A DNA stretch of 54,283 bases from Bacteroidales bacterium (GTDB lineage: Bacteria; Bacteroidota; Bacteroidia; Bacteroidales; JAADJA01), in contig JADHVR010000001.1 in NCBI GenBank assembly GCA_016783885.1, positions 1-54,283 of the forward strand, in the 5' to 3' direction. The position numbers and the translations under genes are program-made. Each line of letters starts with the position of its first letter. Positions within the stretch are counted from its first letter, which is position 1. The notes beneath the pieces are model-generated. The model was not told the origin of the DNA and searched no databases. It saw only the letters and a list, made by a program, of their open reading frames with translations. Shown piece by piece: positions 26,610 through 35,010 of this stretch.

Positions 26610-27824
26610 ATGAAAAAAAATCTGATTGCAGTCCTGTTTGGAATTCTGATCCTGTCTTCGTTTATTAGTCAGAATATTTTTGCGCAGGACGAAGAAAGTG
26701 AAGAACCCCAAGGTTACATTTTTACAATAGTTAAAGAGTTACCTGCAACATCGGTTAAAAATCAATACCGTTCAGGAACCTGCTGGAGCTTTTCGACATT
26801 GTCATTCATCGAATCGGAATTATTAAGAATGGACAAAGGCGAGTATGACCTCTCTGAAATGTTTGTTGTAAGGCATACTTATGCCGATAAAGCGAAAAAA
26901 AATGTAAGGTTTCATGGAAATATCAACTTTAGCGGCGGCGGAGCATTTCATGATGTGATGTATGTTATAAAGGAATATGGTATTGTGCCCGAGGAAGTAT
27001 ATAGCGGAAAGGTTATCGGCGAGGAAAACCACATTCATGGTGAACTGGATGCAGTATGCAAAGCTTATGTTGATGCGGTAATAAAAAACAAGAATAAAAA
27101 AATAACACCAGTATGGCTCAAAGGGTTTGATGGAATATTAGATGCATATCTCGGTGATTACCCTGAAACTTTTATCTATAACGAAAAAGAATATACACCT
27201 GAAACATTTGCTCTAGAATTGGGGATCAATGTTGACGATTATATTGAAATCGGGTCATATACTCATCATCCTTTTTATGAAAAATTCGTACTTGAAGTGC
27301 CTGACAACTGGATGTTTGACGAGATTTATAATCTGCCGTTAGATGAAATGATGGAGGTTATTGATTATTCCATTAATAACGGATACACGGTTGCCTGGGG
27401 AAGCGATGTAAGCGAAAAAGGATTTTCATGGAAAAATGGTTTCGCCATCGTGCCTGATGAAGAAAGACCCGATTTGAGCGGTACCGAAAAAGAAAAATGG
27501 GAAGCGCTTACCGATAAAGAAAAGAATAAAGCCCTTTATGAATTTAACGAAATTTTGAAAGAAAAAACTATAACACAGGAAATGCGCCAGGATGAATTTG
27601 ATAATTATCAGTCAACCGACGACCATGGTATGCTAATTACGGGAATAGCAGAAGACCAGGAGGGGAACAAATATTACAAGGTTAAAAATTCCTGGGGGAC
27701 TGAAGATCATATTTACGATGGATATTTCTATGCTTCCGAACCGTTTGTCAGATTAAAAACACTCGATATCATGGTACATAAAGATGCTATTCCAAAACAT
27801 ATTAGAAAAAAATTAGGATTATAG
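26610..27824 (+). CDS. exported C1-family (papain-fold) cysteine protease
   Basis: The 404-residue protein has a signal peptide ending at NIFAQ (residue 26). Papain-family catalytic residues are present in order: oxyanion Gln52 and nucleophile Cys58 in NQYRSGTCWSFS, His339 in STDDHGMLITG, and Asn360 in KVKNSWGTE. The long insert between Cys and His and the C-terminal position of His/Asn resemble the bleomycin hydrolase/aminopeptidase C branch, though those are cytoplasmic while this one is exported. There is no propeptide longer than about 30 residues. It may degrade peptides in the periplasm. Stand-alone gene. Confidence 0.88.
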   Translation: MKKNLIAVLFGILILSSFISQNIFAQDEESEEPQGYIFTIVKELPATSVKNQYRSGTCWSFSTLSFIESELLRMDKGEYDLSEMFVVRHTYADKAKKNVRFHGNINFSGGGAFHDVMYVIKEYGIVPEEVYSGKVIGEENHIHGELDAVCKAYVDAVIKNKNKKITPVWLKGFDGILDAYLGDYPETFIYNEKEYTPETFALELGINVDDYIEIGSYTHHPFYEKFVLEVPDNWMFDEIYNLPLDEMMEVIDYSINNGYTVAWGSDVSEKGFSWKNGFAIVPDEERPDLSGTEKEKWEALTDKEKNKALYEFNEILKEKTITQEMRQDEFDNYQSTDDHGMLITGIAEDQEGNKYYKVKNSWGTEDHIYDGYFYASEPFVRLKTLDIMVHKDAIPKHIRKKLGL

Positions 27825-28014
27825 TTAAACCCGTTGAAAAGGAATTTGCAAAGAACAGAGTATATAAGTATGGCGATGCTCATTGTATTACTTATGACCT
27901 ATTTTGCGAATCTATTTTCTACGGGTATAATGCATTTTTCATGGAAGATTAATAACTATTGAAAGAATATTTCGTTTACACAAAGTTGATTCGGAGCTTT
28001 ATACCGGAATTCTG

Positions 28015-30216
28015 ATGAGAAAATATTTTCTGACATATATAAGTTTCATTCTAAGTCTGTCTCTTGTTGCTGATCCGCTTATAGACACAAATCAGGTTTC
28101 GGCAAAAATTGACAGCCTGGAGGATGTGTTGTATAATTCATTAAGTATTGATTTGTCAGCCCCTGAAAAGATCGGTATATGTAATGCCCTTGCAGAATTA
28201 TATTCAGGAATATCAAATGAAAAAAGAGTTGAATATGCATCACGATCACTTAAATTAGCCGAAGAAATTAATGATCCTGGTTTGGAAATCAAACCATTGG
28301 AAATATTGGGATATACATATCGCAGGTTAGATAATTATGAAAAATCCATCAAATATTATTCAAAGCTGTTAGAAATTTACAAAGCAAACAATGATGAGAT
28401 AGAAGAAGCCAATACACTTAAAGAAATAGGTTACAGCTATTTTCACTGGAGCAAATATATAGAAGCAAATACTAAATATGAAGAAGCTTTGGAAATATAT
28501 AAAAAACATCAGTATTTTGAAGGTATTGCCGGAGTTCTTCGTGGTATTGCTGCAATTCTTGTGCACTGGGGTGAATATGATGAAGCATTAAATTATAATC
28601 ATGAGGCTTTAAAGTTTTGGGAAGAAACAGGAGATAAGAAAGAAATGGCTCTGTCATACAACAGCATTGGTATGTTATACCAGGAGCTTGACAGTTTACG
28701 CAGGGCAAATGAATACTACCACAAAAGTCTTGAAATATTCGAGGAGTTGGGAAGCAACTGGGACATCGTAAATATGACTTTGCATATCGGCGATATCTAT
28801 CTTCAGAAACAATTTTATGACAAGGCACTGGAATATTACTTCAGGGCTGATTCGATAGGCAAACAAGTTGGTAATAAAAAATTAAAATCAATTACCTTAA
28901 GCAACATCGGTGAAGCCTATAACCTGAAAGGAGATTATATAAAAGCTCTTGACTATCAGCAAAAAGCTTTAAAACTAAAAGAGGAAATCGGAGATAAAAA
29001 AAGACTGACAATAACTTATACCGAGATGGGAATAATCTATTATAATGTGGGAGATTACCCGGTAGCATTGAAATACTTAAATAAAGGGCTTGATATTGCC
29101 AAAGAAATCAATTTTAAATCCCAGATTAATAAATGTTATAAAAGTTTATCAGAAGTTTATAATAATATAGGTAATTATAAGAAAGCGCTCGAATATTATA
29201 AACTATATATTGAAGGTTTTGAACAGATATATTCAGAAAAAAGCAACCGTATCGTTGCCGAACTTCAGACTATATATCAGACAGAAAAGAAAAATAAAGA
29301 AAATGAAAGGCTCAGGCATAACGAACAATTAAATACTGCACAGATAGGAAATCAACAGTTGATAATCGGTTTCGTTTTATTTATCCTGATAGGTTCTTTC
29401 ATTTTATCAATTGTTTTCCATTCAAGATATAAGCAAAACCAGAAGTTGAATATTCAATTGACATTGAAAAATAAAGAAATAGAGCAGCAGCAGGAAAATC
29501 TACTTAAACTTAATACGGAGTTAAAGGAAGCAAATGCTACCAAAGATAAGTTCTTTTCAATATTAGCCCATGATCTTAAAAATCCTTTTAATTCTCTTAT
29601 TCTTCTTACAAGCCTCTTGTTAGAAGAATATGATACGTTTACCGAAGAGGAAAGGAAGCAATTCATCAGGCAAATAAAAGATTCATCTGAAAATACTTTT
29701 TCATTACTTCAAAATCTTCTTGAATGGGCAAGTACACAAACAGGTAAAACAAAACTAATGAAAGAGAAAATAGACCTCTCTGAAATTTTAGAAGAAATTA
29801 TTACTTTGTTAAAACCTACTGCAAATAACAAAAAGATAAGTATTTATTCTAACATTCCTGGTAATACCTTTGTTTACGCTGATAAAAACATGGTTTTAAC
29901 CGTATTTTTGAATCTTGTTTCAAATGCAGTGAAATTTACTTCAAATAATGGAAAAGTTGAAATCAAATCAATAGTTGAAAACCAACACATTGAAATTCAG
30001 GTTGCAGATAACGGTGTTGGAATATCTCCTGAAAATATGAAAAAATTATTCCGCTTAGACCAAAAAATCCAGACTAAAGGTACCGACAAAGAAACCGGAA
30101 CGGGGTTGGGATTGATTTTATGTAAGGAATTTGTTGAGAAAAACAATGGAAAGATTTGGGCTGAAAGCGAAGAGGGTAAAGGCAGCCTGTTCTACTTTTC
30201 CTTACCTAAATCCTAA
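28015..30216 (+). CDS. TPR-repeat sensor histidine kinase
   Basis: The 733-residue protein has a signal peptide and an extracytoplasmic TPR array (about eight repeats, residues 65-400). A charged coiled coil, one membrane helix (about 449-470) and a second coiled coil follow. Its cytoplasmic kinase core has the HisKA motif FFSILAHDLKNPF with phosphorylatable His519, N-box NLVSNAVKF, G1 box DNGVGISPENM and G2 GTGLGLILCKEF. Such TPR kinases are typical of Bacteroidetes and probably sense periplasmic ligands or proteins. No response regulator lies beside it, so it is an orphan kinase. The predicted start at 28015 gives a sensible signal peptide. Confidence 0.9.
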   Translation: MRKYFLTYISFILSLSLVADPLIDTNQVSAKIDSLEDVLYNSLSIDLSAPEKIGICNALAELYSGISNEKRVEYASRSLKLAEEINDPGLEIKPLEILGYTYRRLDNYEKSIKYYSKLLEIYKANNDEIEEANTLKEIGYSYFHWSKYIEANTKYEEALEIYKKHQYFEGIAGVLRGIAAILVHWGEYDEALNYNHEALKFWEETGDKKEMALSYNSIGMLYQELDSLRRANEYYHKSLEIFEELGSNWDIVNMTLHIGDIYLQKQFYDKALEYYFRADSIGKQVGNKKLKSITLSNIGEAYNLKGDYIKALDYQQKALKLKEEIGDKKRLTITYTEMGIIYYNVGDYPVALKYLNKGLDIAKEINFKSQINKCYKSLSEVYNNIGNYKKALEYYKLYIEGFEQIYSEKSNRIVAELQTIYQTEKKNKENERLRHNEQLNTAQIGNQQLIIGFVLFILIGSFILSIVFHSRYKQNQKLNIQLTLKNKEIEQQQENLLKLNTELKEANATKDKFFSILAHDLKNPFNSLILLTSLLLEEYDTFTEEERKQFIRQIKDSSENTFSLLQNLLEWASTQTGKTKLMKEKIDLSEILEEIITLLKPTANNKKISIYSNIPGNTFVYADKNMVLTVFLNLVSNAVKFTSNNGKVEIKSIVENQHIEIQVADNGVGISPENMKKLFRLDQKIQTKGTDKETGTGLGLILCKEFVEKNNGKIWAESEEGKGSLFYFSLPKS

Positions 30217-30302
30217 CCTGGCAAAAAGCTATAAACAAAGTAGTTGCAGACAGTACACTTCTTCGCTTCAATAATTCAATAACAAATTTTTCGAAAATAA
30301 AC

Positions 30303-30332
30303 TTGCTAATAACAAATTTTTATATATTTTTG
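30303..30332 (+). promoter_or_regulatory. promoter TTG-N19-TATTTTTG before a short hairpin transcript
   Basis: TTG at 30303-30305 and TATTTTTG at 30325-30332 are spaced 19 bases apart, the ideal distance. Predicted initiation near 30339 is only about 50 bases before the strong terminator, so the promoter seems to serve a short RNA or a leader. Confidence 0.5.
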
Positions 30333-30338
30333 TTTTAC

Positions 30339-30419
30339 CTTAATAATTTATTAAGTGTAATTATTTTGTGTTTTCATAATTTTTTTTTGCCCCAAGGACT
30401 TTTTCCTTGGGGTTTTTTT
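30339..30419 (+). ncRNA. candidate ~80-nt small RNA or attenuated leader
   Basis: Between a good promoter and a strong intrinsic terminator lie about 80 bases without a reading frame. They begin with the hairpin CTTAATA-ATT-TATTAAG (30339-30355) and end with the CCCCAAGG terminator stem. This is what a small RNA, or an attenuator upstream of the EEP-family gene at 30583, would look like. It could instead be just the terminator of the kinase gene with a chance promoter match. Confidence 0.3.
30390..30419 (+). terminator. strong intrinsic terminator CCCCAAGG/CCTTGGGG
   Basis: A perfect 8-bp stem (30390-30397 with 30405-30412), a 7-base loop and seven T residues make a textbook intrinsic terminator. 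It lies 174 bases after the kinase stop codon. The gap 30217-30582 also has a 14-bp direct repeat AATAACAAATTTTT (30278-30291 and 30308-30321); nothing else is seen. Confidence 0.85.
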
Positions 30420-30582
30420 ATTTTAAATTCAATGGAAATGGCGAATCTGATGAGAGAGGTATAAAACGGATTTATTTTTATTTGCTTTATTATATTTTAA
30501 AATATTAAATTTACACTGGAATATAATTGAATATCATTCGGACATTCTAAAACCAACATTATTAATATAAAACATAAAAATC

Positions 30583-31599
30583 ATGGCAACACGAATTTGC
30601 AGTTACAACGTTGAATGGTTCGATCATTTGTTTGATAAGGATAATAACCTTATCACTTTCGAGCCGCAAAACAAAAAGCACAAAGAATTAAAAAAACAAT
30701 TAGAAGGGCTTAAAAAAGTTTTTGAAACCGTAAAAGCAGACCTTTACGGAATTGTGGAAGCACCCAACACAAGCACTACCACAGGCAACCAATCAACTGT
30801 GGAAAAGCTGAAAAACTTTTTTTTACACATCGGGTTAAATAATTATGAAGTGATTACCGGTTTTATTTCGCCGGGCAAACAGGAGCTTGCGTTGATATAT
30901 AATAAAGATAAATTAGAAGTAAAGTACAAACCGGGTGGCACAAATACAAAAAAGAACCCGCCTTTTGACGGCGTTTTAGAATATGATACGGATGATGACA
31001 AAATAAAGGAGATCTATAAATTCTACCGACCCCCGCTTGAGGCAGAAATTACCATTAAACAAACAAACGAAAAGTTTTATTTGATACTGGTTCATGCAAA
31101 ATCGAAAGGAATATTCACCTCGGTTGATATGGTAAAATGGGAAAAAGAAAACTTACGAAACCGCAGAAAATTATTTGCCGAATGTACCTGGATAAGAAGG
31201 CGTGTGGATGAATGGCTGGATAAGAACCGGAAAGTAGTTGTGATGGGTGATATTAACGATGGTCCGGGCATGGATTTTTATGAAGCCAGGTTCGGGAGAA
31301 GTGCTGTTGAAACAATTATGGGTGATATTTTTGAACCGGAAAAAATGTTGAAAAACTATGTTGGCAGACCCAAATGGGGACAATACGGCTGGGAACCATC
31401 GTCAACAAGATTTACCGACCGGTTTACCGAAACGCCTGTTAACGCATTAATTGACCACATAATGCTTTCGCAGGATATCCCATGCAGTTCAGACAAAATT
31501 AAAATCTGGAATCCGTATATTCTGGATGAGGCTAAACCGATTAAATTCGATTTGATTGCTGCTTCAGACCATTTTCCGGTAACGGCGGATATTTTTTAA
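30583..31599 (+). CDS. endonuclease/exonuclease/phosphatase-family protein
   Basis: The 338-residue protein has the EEP fold shared by DNase I, exonuclease III and inositol phosphatases. It opens ICSYNVEWFDHLFD (first strand and metal-binding Asn), continues with YGIVEAPNTS (metal-binding Glu), IHAK-like VHAKSKGIF, VVMGDINDGPG (catalytic Asp/Asn) and ends ASDHFPVTADIF, the standard Asp-His motif. No signal peptide is visible, so it is probably cytoplasmic. Substrate unknown. A hairpin at 31686-31712, about 90 bases downstream, may act in 3' end formation. Confidence 0.85.
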   Translation: MATRICSYNVEWFDHLFDKDNNLITFEPQNKKHKELKKQLEGLKKVFETVKADLYGIVEAPNTSTTTGNQSTVEKLKNFFLHIGLNNYEVITGFISPGKQELALIYNKDKLEVKYKPGGTNTKKNPPFDGVLEYDTDDDKIKEIYKFYRPPLEAEITIKQTNEKFYLILVHAKSKGIFTSVDMVKWEKENLRNRRKLFAECTWIRRRVDEWLDKNRKVVVMGDINDGPGMDFYEARFGRSAVETIMGDIFEPEKMLKNYVGRPKWGQYGWEPSSTRFTDRFTETPVNALIDHIMLSQDIPCSSDKIKIWNPYILDEAKPIKFDLIAASDHFPVTADIF

Positions 31600-31685
31600 C
31601 CCGAAGAAAATAAATTCCAACAACTGATGACCGAAGTGAAACAGTATGAGAAGGAGTCCGCCTGGATACCCGAAAATCCAAAAAC

Positions 31686-31712
31686 CTTCCAGCGTCCGCT
31701 AGGACCTGGAAG
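31686..31712. repeat. imperfect hairpin CTTCCAGcGTCC/GGACCTGGAAG
   Basis: Arms of about 11 bases pair with one bulge and a short GCTA loop. It lies in the convergent gap between the EEP-family gene and a small membrane-protein gene and has no T-run, so it looks like a dispersed palindromic repeat more than a classic terminator. The gap 31600-31771 otherwise holds no confident gene. Confidence 0.5.
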
Positions 31713-31771
31713 AGTCGGATGATTAATTTGATATTTTAACGCTTAATTCGCATTCTTATAATTATTAATAC

Positions 31772-32125
31772 TTAACTTTTAACTTTCCACCCAACCCACC
31801 AGAACATCAAGCCGGGGATCAGAAAGGGCAACGCATAGATCAAAGCTGCTTCGGTATCGCCAATTCCTCCATGATAGAACATATTCATCCCCGTTAATAT
31901 CCCTGAAATGGTCATAACTATCCCTCCTTCCTTTTCCCTGAACCAACTGAAAAAATAACCGAAAGCGGCAAAAACCAGCAGCATTAACATTGATTTCAAC
32001 TGAAAGTTTTCAATTTCTTTCAAATCGGGAATACCTTCAGCAAAAATGAACATTCCGAAGAAAACAACAGCCAACCCGCCGAGGATGCGGGCAAGCAATT
32101 TGATAATATTTTTTCGATTTTGCAT
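31772..32125 (-). CDS. small four-helix membrane protein, unknown
   Basis: I favour the start at 32125 (MQNRKNIIKLLAR); a start at 32164 adds 13 residues without improving the protein. The 117-residue product has about four membrane helices (beginning IIKLLARILGGLAVVF, then SMLMLLVFAAFGYFFSW, GGIVMTISGILTGMNMF and ALIYALPFLIPGLMFWW). It is basic at the N-terminus and ends WWVGWKVKS. I do not recognise a functional family; DUF-type small membrane proteins of this shape are common in Bacteroidetes. It follows the S9 peptidase gene on the same strand, separated by low-complexity repeats. Confidence 0.6.
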   Translation of the reverse strand: MQNRKNIIKLLARILGGLAVVFFGMFIFAEGIPDLKEIENFQLKSMLMLLVFAAFGYFFSWFREKEGGIVMTISGILTGMNMFYHGGIGDTEAALIYALPFLIPGLMFWWVGWKVKS

Positions 32126-32237
32126 GTTGGTTAGCTTTTTTTTGATTGAGTGTCTAAGCCCCAAGTTTTGGGATTATTTTTAATGACTATCAATGACAAT
32201 GAATGACTATTAATGACCAATAACTAATAACCAATAA

Positions 32238-34340
32238 CTACTTCAACCACTTATCCAGCCAGTTAAAGAATGTCCTCTGCCAGAGAATACCATTCTGAGG
32301 TTGCAGTACCCAGTGGTTTTCATCAGGGAAGTAAAGGAATTCAGCCGGAACATCTCTTAATACAGCCGCATTAAAAGCTGTCATGCCTTGTGTGAATACC
32401 ACCCTGTAATCCAATTCGCTGTGTATAACAAGAATAGGAGTATCCCAGTTTTGCACAAACTTGTGTGGTGAATGTGCATAAGTTTCCCGTGCTACTTTAT
32501 TATTTTTATCCCAGAACGGACCACCTTTATCCCAATTCTCGAACCATATCTCTTCAGTTTCTAAGTACTGGGCTTCTTCATTGAATATGCCATCATGAGC
32601 AATAAAGGCTTTAAACCTTCCATCGTGATTACCAGCTAAATAAAAGACAGCATAGCCTCCTGCACTTGCACCGATCGCGCCCAGGCGATTTTCATCAATG
32701 AATGGCTCTTTTGCCATTTCATCAATGGCAACGAGGTAATCATCCATACTCTTTCCATGATAATCACCGCTGATCTGCTCTGTCCATTCCTGTCCGAACC
32801 CTGTTACTCCTCTTCTGTTGGGTGCTACAATGATATAATCGTTTGCAGCCATTATCTGGTAATTCCACCGGTAATGGAAATTCTGGCTTAACGGACCCTG
32901 AGGACCTCCTTTACAATAAAGAAGTGCCGGATATTTTTTATTGGGATCGAAATGTGGGGGATAAATTATCATGGTTAACATATCTTTGTTATCGGATGTT
33001 TTTATCCATCTTTCTTCCACTTTACCCATGGTAAGCTGATCGAGCAGGTCTTTGTTTGTGAATGTAATTTGCTGTGCTTTTCCATCAGAGATGTTTACAG
33101 CATATAATTCCGTTGGCATCGACATAGAATTACGTGAGGCAATCAATTTATCACCGGCAAGCGCAACACTCCTGTAATCATGCATACCTTCGGTTAATTT
33201 GTCAATTGTACCGCCATCAACATTAGATCTGTATATCTGGAATGTTCCGTGCCAGTCGCTGGTAAAATAAATGGACTTGCTGTTTTCTGACCAAAGCAGG
33301 CTGCCACCATTCTGGTCAAAACCTTTGGATGCATAGATTTTTTCGCCTGTTTCAAGGTTCATCAGAAAAAGACGATTCTGATCCGATTCATAACCCTCTC
33401 TTTCCATGCTTTCCCAGGCAATATAATTTCCGTCAGGGGAAAATAGCGGAGCCACATCAAATCCCATCATGCCCTTGGTCATATTCTTTGTTTTGCCGGT
33501 TTCGAGGTTGTATAGGTAGATGTCCGAATTTGTAGATAAGGTAGCGGCTTTACCTGTTAATTTTTTACATGTATAAGCAATGGATTTACTGTCAGCGCTC
33601 CAGTCAACCTGCTCAATTCCGCCAAATGGTTTTAAGGGTGCCTGGTAAGGTTCGCCTTTCAGGATGTCTTTATCATTCCATACTTTGGCACCGTCATAAT
33701 CAGCATAAAATACATGGCTGTATGATTCCACCCAGTGGTCCCAGTGACGGTACATCAGGTCATCATAGATACGACCGGTAGCTTTGGGTAAATCTTTGTA
33801 TAACTCCTCGAATTTGTTTTCAATATACACTTCCTTAGTATAAAGTATCCTGGTTTGATCAAGTGCATATTTAAAACCTGTAATACCATTCTCGATATTA
33901 GAAATTTGTGTTCTGTCGGTTCCGTCAGGATTTATTTCCCATAGTTGAACCGAACCACTTTCTGATGTCAGGAAACCTATTTTCTTCCCATCGGGTCTCC
34001 ACATTGCATTAAATTCACTTTTGGGTGAATGGGTTAATCGTTTAAAGTTCTCACCATTCTTTTCAACCGAATATAATTCACGGTTGCCTTTGTTTTGTTC
34101 AATGGAGTAATAAGTAACTCCGTACAATACAGTTTTACCATCAGGTGAAACCTCCTGACCACTCACTCTGCCAAATGACCAGAGTGCTTCAGGTGTCATA
34201 ATGTCCGAAGTAAGGTTCAATTCAGGTTTACCGATAACAATATCCTGCTCATCCTGATCTTTGGTGCTGATTGATGAGTCGCATGACCAAAAAAGGATTC
34301 CGGTCAGCATTAATACTAAAAATAATAAGACTCTTTTCAT
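32238..34340 (-). CDS. S9-family prolyl oligopeptidase-type peptidase, exported
   Basis: The 700-residue protein has a lipoprotein signal (LTGILFWSC, Cys20). A seven-bladed beta-propeller (about residues 50-430, with PD40-like FSPDGNYIAWES and WRPDGKKIGFLTSE blades) precedes an alpha/beta-hydrolase peptidase domain. The catalytic triad is visible: Ser559 in GASAGGYAVFY, Asp644 in IHSELDYRV and His676 in DENHWVLQP. Members cleave short peptides, often after proline, and the propeller limits access to small substrates. The lipobox suggests anchoring at the periplasmic face of the inner membrane or in the outer membrane. Single gene; its 3' side is a degenerate AATGAC-type repeat. Confidence 0.93.
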   Translation of the reverse strand: MKRVLLFLVLMLTGILFWSCDSSISTKDQDEQDIVIGKPELNLTSDIMTPEALWSFGRVSGQEVSPDGKTVLYGVTYYSIEQNKGNRELYSVEKNGENFKRLTHSPKSEFNAMWRPDGKKIGFLTSESGSVQLWEINPDGTDRTQISNIENGITGFKYALDQTRILYTKEVYIENKFEELYKDLPKATGRIYDDLMYRHWDHWVESYSHVFYADYDGAKVWNDKDILKGEPYQAPLKPFGGIEQVDWSADSKSIAYTCKKLTGKAATLSTNSDIYLYNLETGKTKNMTKGMMGFDVAPLFSPDGNYIAWESMEREGYESDQNRLFLMNLETGEKIYASKGFDQNGGSLLWSENSKSIYFTSDWHGTFQIYRSNVDGGTIDKLTEGMHDYRSVALAGDKLIASRNSMSMPTELYAVNISDGKAQQITFTNKDLLDQLTMGKVEERWIKTSDNKDMLTMIIYPPHFDPNKKYPALLYCKGGPQGPLSQNFHYRWNYQIMAANDYIIVAPNRRGVTGFGQEWTEQISGDYHGKSMDDYLVAIDEMAKEPFIDENRLGAIGASAGGYAVFYLAGNHDGRFKAFIAHDGIFNEEAQYLETEEIWFENWDKGGPFWDKNNKVARETYAHSPHKFVQNWDTPILVIHSELDYRVVFTQGMTAFNAAVLRDVPAEFLYFPDENHWVLQPQNGILWQRTFFNWLDKWLK

Positions 34341-34460
34341 AATAGTTTGATTTAATGATTATGTATTTTTTTAGCGAAAGTATTAAATTTTGGCAGTAAT
34401 TTGAAAAAATAAAAAAGATTGCTTTATTTCAAAACGAGCCCATATTCTTTATCGTTCAAT

Positions 34461-34488
34461 AAAAAAAGCCATACATATAATATACGGC
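34461..34488 (-). terminator. terminator of the tRNA-Ser/tRNA-Pro unit
   Basis: Read on the minus strand, GCCGTATA pairs with TGTATGGC (34468-34488, two G-U pairs as RNA) and is followed by seven T residues. It lies 11 bases past the 3' end of tRNA-Pro. A shorter T-run on the plus strand may let it act in both directions. Confidence 0.7.
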
Positions 34489-34498
34489 TTTTTCTTAG

Positions 34499-34573
34499 TC
34501 GGGGTAGCAGGATTTGAACCTGCGACCTCCTGCTCCCAAAGCAGGCGCGCTAACCGAACTACGCTATACCCCG
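34499..34573 (-). tRNA. tRNA-Pro (anticodon TGG)
   Basis: The minus-strand sequence folds into a standard cloverleaf: acceptor CGGGGTA/TACCCCG, D arm, anticodon stem CCTGC/GCAGG with loop TTTGGGA giving anticodon TGG, and T arm GCAGG-TTCGAAT-CCTGC. The CCA end is not encoded (the discriminator A is followed by CTA). Its first 29 bases are repeated exactly at the start of two adjacent chimeric units. It is the last gene of a tRNA transcription unit. Confidence 0.96.
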
Positions 34574-34749
34574 TTTTTTATTTTATATCTTCTCCGGTTT
34601 AAACCAGCGACCTTCCCGACACCCTTGTCGGGGCGCGCTAACCGAACTACGCTATACCCCGTTTTTTATTTTATATCTTCTCCGGTTTAAACCAGCGACC
34701 TTCCCGACACCCTTGTCGGGGCGCGCTAACCGAACTACGCTATACCCCG
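34574..34749 (-). repeat. two perfect 88-bp tandem chimeric tRNA-Pro units
   Basis: Units 34662-34749 and 34574-34661 are identical. On the minus strand each begins with the same 29 bases as tRNA-Pro (acceptor 5' strand and D arm). Where the anticodon arm should be, there is a 6-bp hairpin CCCGAC-AAGGGT-GTCGGG, then AGGTCGC shared again with the tRNA, a T-arm-like GGTTTAAACC palindrome, and an A/T tail with no acceptor 3' strand. The units sit between tRNA-Ser and tRNA-Pro inside one transcription unit. They look like a tRNA copy hybridised with a REP-like palindrome and then duplicated. They cannot fold as normal tRNAs. Confidence 0.85.
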
Positions 34750-34754
34750 TTGTA

Positions 34755-34816
34755 CAAAATTCAAAATTCAAAATTCAAAATAACAAATAACAAATAACAA
34801 ATAACAAATAACAAAC
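34755..34816. repeat. 7-bp tandem repeats CAAAATT and ACAAATA
   Basis: Three CAAAATT copies run into about five ACAAATA copies, an uninterrupted heptamer array in the spacer between tRNA-Ser and the first chimeric unit. It is a slippage-prone simple-sequence tract with no coding potential. Confidence 0.8.
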
Positions 34817-34829
34817 TTCCTATGTTCTT

Positions 34830-34920
<91 letters not shown>

Positions 34921-34932
34921 CTTTTGAGGGTG

Positions 34933-34962
34933 CAAAAGTACAAAATATATTTTTCGGGCAAA
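34933..34962 (-). promoter_or_regulatory. promoter TTTG-N18-TACTTTTG of the tRNA unit
   Basis: On the minus strand TTTG (34959-34962) and TACTTTTG (34933-34940) are separated by 18 bases, close to the Bacteroidetes consensus. The start point would fall a few bases before the mature 5' end of tRNA-Ser at 34920. Confidence 0.7.
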
Positions 34963-34982
34963 CTTTTTTATTGATAATTTTT

Positions 34983-34990
34983 TAATTTTG
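34983..34990 (+). promoter_or_regulatory. -7 box TAATTTTG for the YggS gene
   Basis: TAATTTTG followed by C matches TAnnTTTG and lies 20 bases before the ATG at 35011. It is divergent from the tRNA promoter about 40 bases away. No ideal -33 TTG is seen. Confidence 0.45.
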
Positions 34991-35010
34991 CTAAAATCTT
35001 CAGCGCAGAT

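Noticed and set aside
31627..31722. A 31-codon frame starting MTEVKQYEKESAWIPENPKT in the gap after the EEP-family gene.
   Set aside because: It has no family resemblance I can name, runs through the hairpin repeat and lacks promoter or ribosome-binding signals; it could be a gene scrap but is not supportable as a gene.
34574..34749. Two additional tRNA-Pro (GGG) genes.
   Set aside because: The 3' acceptor strand is missing, the pseudo-anticodon loop has six bases and no U33, so a functional cloverleaf cannot form.
34574..34829. CRISPR-like array in the tRNA region.
   Set aside because: There are only two abutting 88-bp units with no variable spacers and no cas genes nearby.
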